From Entonaema liquescens (Eukaryota > Ascomycota > Sordariomycetes > Xylariales > Xylariaceae): DNA of 64,000 nt. Shown here in pieces: positions 58,017 through 64,000 of this stretch (position 1 is its first letter; each line of letters starts with the position of its first letter). Both the position numbers and the translations under genes were made by a program. The DNA lies in assembly GCA_902805475.1 (NCBI GenBank), contig CADCSX010000002.1:2294001-2358000 (forward strand), read 5' to 3'. The notes under the pieces are model-generated. The model made no database searches. It saw nothing but the letters and a program-made list of their open reading frames with translations, and was not told the DNA's origin.

Positions 58017-61000
58017 ATCCGAAGCGTTCAGATCAGACGGGCCGTGAAATTAGGATCAAAATGTGTGATTGATTGATTGATTGATTCCTTTTTGGAAGGG
58101 AAGAAGATTTTCCCACACGTCTGGGTAGGGTTACTATTGCAACGAACCAGGTGTAGGAGCAAAAGAAAGACACAATTGTGACACCTGTGAAGATCAGATC
58201 AGGGTTGATGATCATCGACCAGGAGTGCAAAGGAGTGAAGAGCAACGGCCAGATATGCCAACTGATAAAAGAAACGAAATGAAGAAGAAGAAAAAACTCC
58301 GATTTATTCCCACTGGTGTTTCCCCGTGGTAGAAAAGAATTTCGATCTTACTGCCTTATCGCAAAATGGTGTGGTCGGCGACCAATGATTTCTTTTTCGA
58401 CGTCGCTTCTGGGTAACTTGGACGACGATTAGTGAGTGACATGCCTCTCCCTTAACATCACATCACAAAGGTCGGGCACATAACCATCTCAGCTCGAGCA
58501 GATTACGCATCCACGGTAAATTATGTAGGCAGATCTGGCCAAGTACCTAGGCTTTCGTCTTTTGCCCTCTCGGCGGCTTTTTTTCCTTGGAGGGGAGGGA
58601 GGGGAGGAGACTCAAAAAAGACCGCGAGACATCTCGTCTCATGGTAACCACCTGTTCCTAGACATTGCCGCGACACAAGAACGGCCGCGCCCCCGGCAAT
58701 TGGCTCGGGCGTAGATAGATGCGTAGAAATGGATAGGTATTACTTGATATCACTTGATATCACTTACCACCACCAAGGTTAGGAACGCATTAAAGCTAAT
58801 TAGATAGCTTTCTACCAATAGTCTCGCGAGGCTATACCTAACCCAACCTCTCTCCGTATATCCATCCTATCACCCCCTACGGAATTTCACACCGCGCGGT
58901 CGGTAAGCGTTAAGCTTCTATGGGTGAAACACGGATAGATTTATTCCAGAATTATCTATCCTCTGTAGTCCACACGTGGGGAGCCTACCTAATGCATGAT
59001 AGCAAGCAGAAGGTAGTTAGGCACGGGGTGACAGACGCAATGCATGTGATATAAGTAGATGTAGGGCGTCTGGAAGGGTACGGCCGCCGTGGGACAGCAT
59101 GATCACACAAAAGCAATTCATTAGATTTGTGCCATCGCAGATGTATGTAATGTAATACTAAGAGCTAACATATCGGGTGTCTGCGTACAAGTGCGTGAAA
59201 TATGTGCGGAATTATCTGGAGTGGCGGTTTTGGTAGCTAAATTTATTGATACCCCCTTTTTTCTTTACTTTTGTTTTTACCAGATTCATCCTAGGATATT
59301 ATTTACTACGGGGTAAAACAAGGAAATATTGTAGCCTCCGGGAAAGAATAATGTATTAGCTTCTACTTGCTCAATTGCCGCGATATAGATTGCTCAACCG
59401 AAATGAGATATCTGGTTGATATGTTTCGTATCCCGTTGCGCGCATTGAAATAGGGGTGTAGCGAGAAGGAGGACGTCGAGCAAACCATAATGGATAAACA
59501 CGCCCAGCCGCACTCAATCGCCCTGGTAGATTATATCTAACTTGCAGGAGGCGCAGCGCAGAAAACGTCCATCTCCACAATCCAGGGCATCTCAGACATG
59601 AGCCGACCTGGCGCTGATATGCGTGAAACCGACGCCTGCGCTTGCGACTTGCTTGTCTCACTTCGCCGGCCATGTCTTACCAATAGCCGCACTTGATAGC
59701 TCGCCACACGGCCTACAACCTATCAACGGTAACAATTGCTTTGTGCCCTTACTATCCGGCATTGACCCAATCTGAGATCTGGTGCGCCCGTTACGATCTC
59801 CTTCGTTGTGCTTGACAATCCCAAAGCTAGTGTAGCAGCACCAGTGCGCAGCCGAGATAGCCGTATACGCAAACGCGATAAGATGGCGCGCGGGGAATAT
59901 ATGGCTATTTTCCGGGTTAGCAAAAAGGTAGATATAGAGATATAGCAGTGGTATGAGCTAGTTGTGATCACATACCAATTCTCTAAGTTTGTCGGTTCTC
60001 AGTTCGCCGTATAACTCGGTTAGCAACACCCGGATGTACCACATTCGAAATGACTAGCGGTGCCATGTTCCACCGGGTTGGTTGTGTGTTTGTCTTGGTT
60101 GAGAAATTAACTACCTACCTAGGTATATGCGAAGGGAGAGGAATGATTCAGCATCTACCACCTTTTCCGAACAGCTATTTACCTCTTTTTCTTACATTTT
60201 ATGGGGTGATTACATGTACCCAAATGGTGGTTGATACAAGATAATCTTCAGAGTCTGGATCATTCACTTGTGTTTATTAGGGTTCTCTATCAAAGTATGT
60301 TTCGACGTATGCGGCTAGTAATTCGTATAATTGATGTCTTACCTATAGTTCTTGACGGTAGGTAATACGTAGCGATCTTCGTTGTGGTTGCTGGTCTTAA
60401 ATACATCCTTACTCATGGCACGGTAAACCTTGGAAACTACCAAGGGCAATCGATTGTACCTTCGTAACCAAGTTAGGCAGGTTAGGTACATGCATTCATT
60501 GACCATCGTGACCTGTAAAGTCTATCCCCGAAGTCTATTTCTACAAGGCATGCCTCTTCTACGGGAAGGAGCTTTATACGATGTGTATAGTGACGTAACG
60601 CCAACTATTGCACAATAGTGTATTTGTCTGCACTTTCCCAACCTATACCGCCAGTGGTCGAAATACTTGCACCATTCTAAGACTCTATTAGGGGTTGTTC
60701 TTACCAACTGGAGTTTATCACCTAGGTACTAAGGAAGGAATCAGCTTTCATCATATTAATATAACCTGCCTAGGTAGGCGCCTAGGCTGTGGTTATCATA
60801 TCAACTTCCCATAATTTCTCACTCCTCGAGCCTATTGGTAGCAGTTGCCATTTTTCCTGCTTAAGCAGACCCCTCATAAGTCATCGTTCATTATCCGCAC
60901 TTCTTCGACTTCTTGAAAATACCCAAAGATATCCAGCCACCAGGTTCACCATTCCGACCGGCGTCACTCTCTTGTACCTGGCGACAGCGGACTGTCCCGT

Positions 61001-61199
61001 GTTTGTCAGCTTTTGGTCGCCTACGCTCTTTTTACAATATAATCCATCCAATACTCCTGGACTTATACTTGAAGCATATCCGCTCTCTTCTGTGTCCAAT
61101 AGCTTATCGTGCTACCTGGACTTTGAGGGGCTCTGCAGGACTCCGAGAAAACTATTATCGTTCATTAAAAGTGTAGCCGCGCTTTCATATTCTGTCGAG
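58017..61199. other. Gene-free stretch of 3.2 kb
   Basis: (GATT)n repeat at 58068-58086; CCTAGG-type palindromes at 60116-60125, 60720-60729 and 60767-60790. A minus-strand frame ending at 59537 reads MPWIVEMDVFCAAPP near its end and could be a leftover terminal exon. From 60789 the frame of the downstream receptor gene stays open through its presumed leader. No other gene recognised. Confidence 0.5.
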
Positions 61200-62555
61200 A
61201 TGTCTCACCTTGCAAGAGCCAATCTATCCCCTAACGACCCTGGCTATTACGATACAAACTCCGAGATGATATACGTTCCAGTGGGTGTCTTTCTTGCCAT
61301 CTGTCCCATCGTCGTTGGTACGAGGATATGGTCAAGGTTAGGGAATGGAGGACATCTTGGCGTCGATGACTGGACTATTCTCGTGTCACTTGTAAGTTAA
61401 GGTCCTAAGGTGTACGTGAAGACTGGTTATGGCCTATACGTGCTGACGAGTCTGCTTGAGTTATTTGCCCTGGCCTCAAGCGGAATCATGCTTGCCGCTT
61501 GCCATTACGGCTACGGAAGACATATTTATAGTTTGTCCGGTCCTGATAAATACCAGGCCTTCAAGGTATGTCCCCGGGTACTTCTTCCTAGATTCCTGTA
61601 GAACAGTGTCACTAATCAGATGTTTCCCGGATGTAGTACTTCTATCTCTGCCAGGTGACTTACAAGACGTGTATCAACTTGACAAAGGCGTCAATACTTC
61701 TACTTTACCTCAGAATCTTCAGCAATACAAAGTGGTTCAGATGTGCATGCCGCTTCATGCTACTCATTGTGGTCATGTACTGCATCGCATCCGTCACGGC
61801 GACGATATTCCAATGCATCCCGGTTACCAAGGCTTTCGACAAGTCCCTGAAGGGTACCTGTATAGATAATGGGAAGTTCTGGTATGCTAACTCGGGGTTT
61901 TCGATCGCGACTGATATCATCATCCTCACTCTTCCCATGACTCTTGTCTACGCGTTACAGATACCTAGAGTTCAAAAGGCCGCCTTGATGATAGTTTTTG
62001 CTTTGGGTGTATTGTAAGTACCTTGAAACCCGTCTTGATGACAAGTTGCTAACGTTAGTTAATAGCGTGGTCATCACTTCTTGTCTAAGAGTCACAACCA
62101 TAGATATGCAAGCAAAGACACCAGACCCGACTTACGACATTGCTTCCACCATGTGGACCATTATAGAGATGAACGTGGCGCTCGTGTGTGCATGCCTTCC
62201 GCAAATTCGTCCTCTGATTATCAAGTGGTTCCCGAGACTGATGCCCGCCTACTACTCCAATTCCCGTGAGCAATCGGACAAGCGTCCGGGTTACACTAGC
62301 AGTGGCTTGTCGAAGTCATGCCCAAGCAGCAGCGACAGTCAGTCCAAGTCGGAAGAGGGTAAATGGATGCGTATTAATAGCGGCAAGGTTGGATACGAGG
62401 GCGCCAATCCATCCAATTTTCGTAGGGCCGATTCCAGCCCAGAAGAATATGTGCTACACGAGGAAAAGGGTCTTCAAATACAAAAGACGGTACAATACAC
62501 TGTCGAGTACTCCCCGGACGGCAAGCGTGACCCGTATATCGGATCGATGGTATAA
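61200..62555 (+). CDS. Rhodopsin-domain integral membrane protein (PTH11-like)
   Basis: Four exons: 61200-61391, 61461-61565, 61637-62013 and 62066-62555 (introns of 69, 71 and 52 nt), 387 aa. It has seven predicted helices. Typical family marks are VDDWTILVSL after TM1, HYGYGRH before the second loop, YKTCINLTKASILLLYLRIF in TM3, and FWYANSGFSIATDIIILTLPM in TM5. After TM7 (MNVALVCACLPQIRPLI) comes a Ser-rich, charged cytosolic tail of about 120 residues. Such proteins are numerous in filamentous ascomycetes; some act as G-protein-coupled-like sensors of surface or host cues, but most are uncharacterised. The frame is open 411 bases upstream of the chosen ATG; the upstream part is not family-like and is taken as leader. 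Confidence 0.88.
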
Positions 62556-63741
62556 GGTTCGGAGGAAATACCCTAGACGGCATAATATTATTGTAAGCTT
62601 TCCGAAAAAAAAAAAGAGGCGGACGCATTTCAGATGAATTTTTAGGTCATATTATCCTCTTTTCAGATGTCCTAGCTTCTATGGTCGTTAGACTTTTAGA
62701 TCGCTTCAAGTGCCTTTAATTAGCTTATCTTTAAACGAGTTGCGGGGGGATACTAGTGTTTCCACTACTCGAAGAAAACCCATCTAGATAGTGGCTAATT
62801 GAGCACAGACGCAAGGACTGTAAGTGGCTTTTCAAACTGTGCATTGGCTTGAATTTATGAATCTTACCCGTCTTCGGGATAAAATAGGATCTCACCGACT
62901 CTTGTCTTCTGTCATAAGTAAGACCAGCGTAATAGGGCTGACAGATGAAATTCGCTGCCCAACGTACCACGCAATTAAGACGTCACCCAGGGTGCCGGTA
63001 TCAAATATCGGACATCGGCTGTCAACAAAATTTACTTTACTGTTTGTGCTACGGCCAACGGAACATGGAGGTGGCCGAAGAATTCGGCATAGTTGGAAAC
63101 GAGTCGGGAGTCTGGGGAACAGGTACCTGGATATGTTCCGTCCCTAGTGTTTCTACCGTCTTCACACGGCTCCCGGGGTATACCGTAAGGAATCGGATTT
63201 AGCCGCAACGGACCTCTAAGATATCTGCGAAAGTCAACACTAACGGCGCTATTCAACTCAGCTAACATGGGCTTGGTTGAAGAGTTCGAATTCTTTTTAT
63301 CGAATTGGCCGAGTTGGCGCAAAAAATCAGCTTATTATCCTAGCCCGTAGACATCAAGACTGAAGCTGCGATATGTGTCAGCGAGTGTTGAATTCGCCGA
63401 GTCAAGTTGGGATATACTTAGTCAACGACTCTTAAGACATTGACAACATATACCTAGGAGGCCTAAAAGCGCCATGATGTTAATACGAAATGGCGTGCAG
63501 GGCGTGGCTCTGACTCTTACGACCGCGAATCCGGTAAATGGGAAGAATCAGGAGGTAAGTTTTGGAAAAGAAACAGAAACAAACCGAAAATAAGAAGATA
63601 AAACGTCGTTCGACTAAGACGGCGGTCCCCACGATACCCCCACCGGAATAGGTAAAAGGCAGTAACGTTAAAATCAGAGGTAAATTTTAATAAAATCAGA
63701 ACCCATCCACTTTTCACGTGATATACCGCAACCACCATAAC
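62556..63741. other. Intergenic spacer toward the AT-rich block
   Basis: About 1.2 kb. Frames at 62824-63147 and 63032-63322 overlap on opposite strands and have no recognisable features. Confidence 0.55.
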
Positions 63742-64000
63742 AACTTAATTATTTTTACAATTATTTAAAATAAAAAATTTATTAAATATATTTATAAAAA
63801 ATTATATAATAATTTAAAAATTATATAAAAAATATTTTAATTTTATTAATAATATATTAAAAAATATTATTATTAATTTTAATTTTTTCGAAATTTTTCC
63901 GATTTTTATATAATTATATATAATAATTTTATTATATAAAAATTTTAAAATAATTATTTAAATTAATAAAAAATTAAAATATAATATAATTTTTAATTAT
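63742..64000. repeat. Extremely AT-rich block (window edge)
   Basis: In about 259 bases only around six are G or C; several runs of more than 60 bases are pure A/T. The sequence is low-complexity (TTAAAA, ATATAAT) but not a simple tandem repeat. This is what the edge of an AT isochore looks like in fungi whose repeats were mutated by RIP. The few C/G left (TTTCGAAATTTTTCCGAT) do not identify an element. Confidence 0.75.

Noticed and set aside
60789..61199. In-frame N-terminal extension of the rhodopsin-domain protein
   Set aside because: Not family-like, no signal or helix pattern; family members start close to the ATG at 61200.

Overview
The window is nuclear DNA of a filamentous ascomycete (Pezizomycotina). 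The genes carry short introns (mostly 48-122 nt, GTRAGT-type donors, CTAAC/CTGAC-like branch sites close to the AG). The families are typical of such fungi: PTH11-like rhodopsin-domain receptor, DUF7703 membrane protein, anion:cation symporter permeases, Ser/Thr-rich wall protein, fungal bZIP. The tRNA gene also has an intron. A Sordariomycete, perhaps of the Xylariales, is my guess from general look only. Gene models were built by hand by joining reading frames at splice sites; exon coordinates are in each entry.

Layout. 0-2.4 kb: 3' part of a Ser/Thr-rich repeat wall protein. 3.5-6.7 kb: DUF7703-type 7-TM protein, a broken alpha/beta-hydrolase remnant, a small secreted cupin-like protein. 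7.1-13.9 kb: MCT-type MFS transporter and Baeyer-Villiger-type monooxygenase (both minus), then arsenite methyltransferase and a bZIP factor (both plus). 14.3 kb: tRNA-Arg(TCG). 14.5-17.1 kb: SDR gene broken at its catalytic motif and a small acidic protein. 19.9-27.2 kb: amidase, salicylate-hydroxylase-like FAD monooxygenase, Dal5-like permease and an SDR with a signal peptide, a plausible catabolic neighbourhood. 29.1-32.5 kb: two head-to-head His-rich hydrophilic proteins sharing a sequence block. 33.2-40.2 kb: gene-poor stretch with microsatellites. 40.3-42.4 kb: DHA1 drug/H+ antiporter. 43.5-48.9 kb: the ERAD ubiquitin ligase Doa10/Ssm4. 51.6-55.1 kb: a large Ala/Ser-rich membrane-anchored protein. 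56.3-58.0 kb: a second symporter-type permease. 61.2-62.6 kb: rhodopsin-domain protein. The last 260 bases are almost pure A/T, as at the edge of a RIP-mutated or other AT-rich block.

The most notable signals are: five successive single-base losses confined to the last 1.2 kb of the otherwise intact Doa10 gene; a GC-AG intron in the FAD monooxygenase; an SDR frameshift exactly at the catalytic YxxxK; a stop-free, 57-nt intron in arsM whose retention would keep the frame; a five-codon last exon in a permease; and the short palindrome TACCTAGGTA scattered through spacers. Several of the indels could be consensus errors, and reads should be checked before any biology is built on them.
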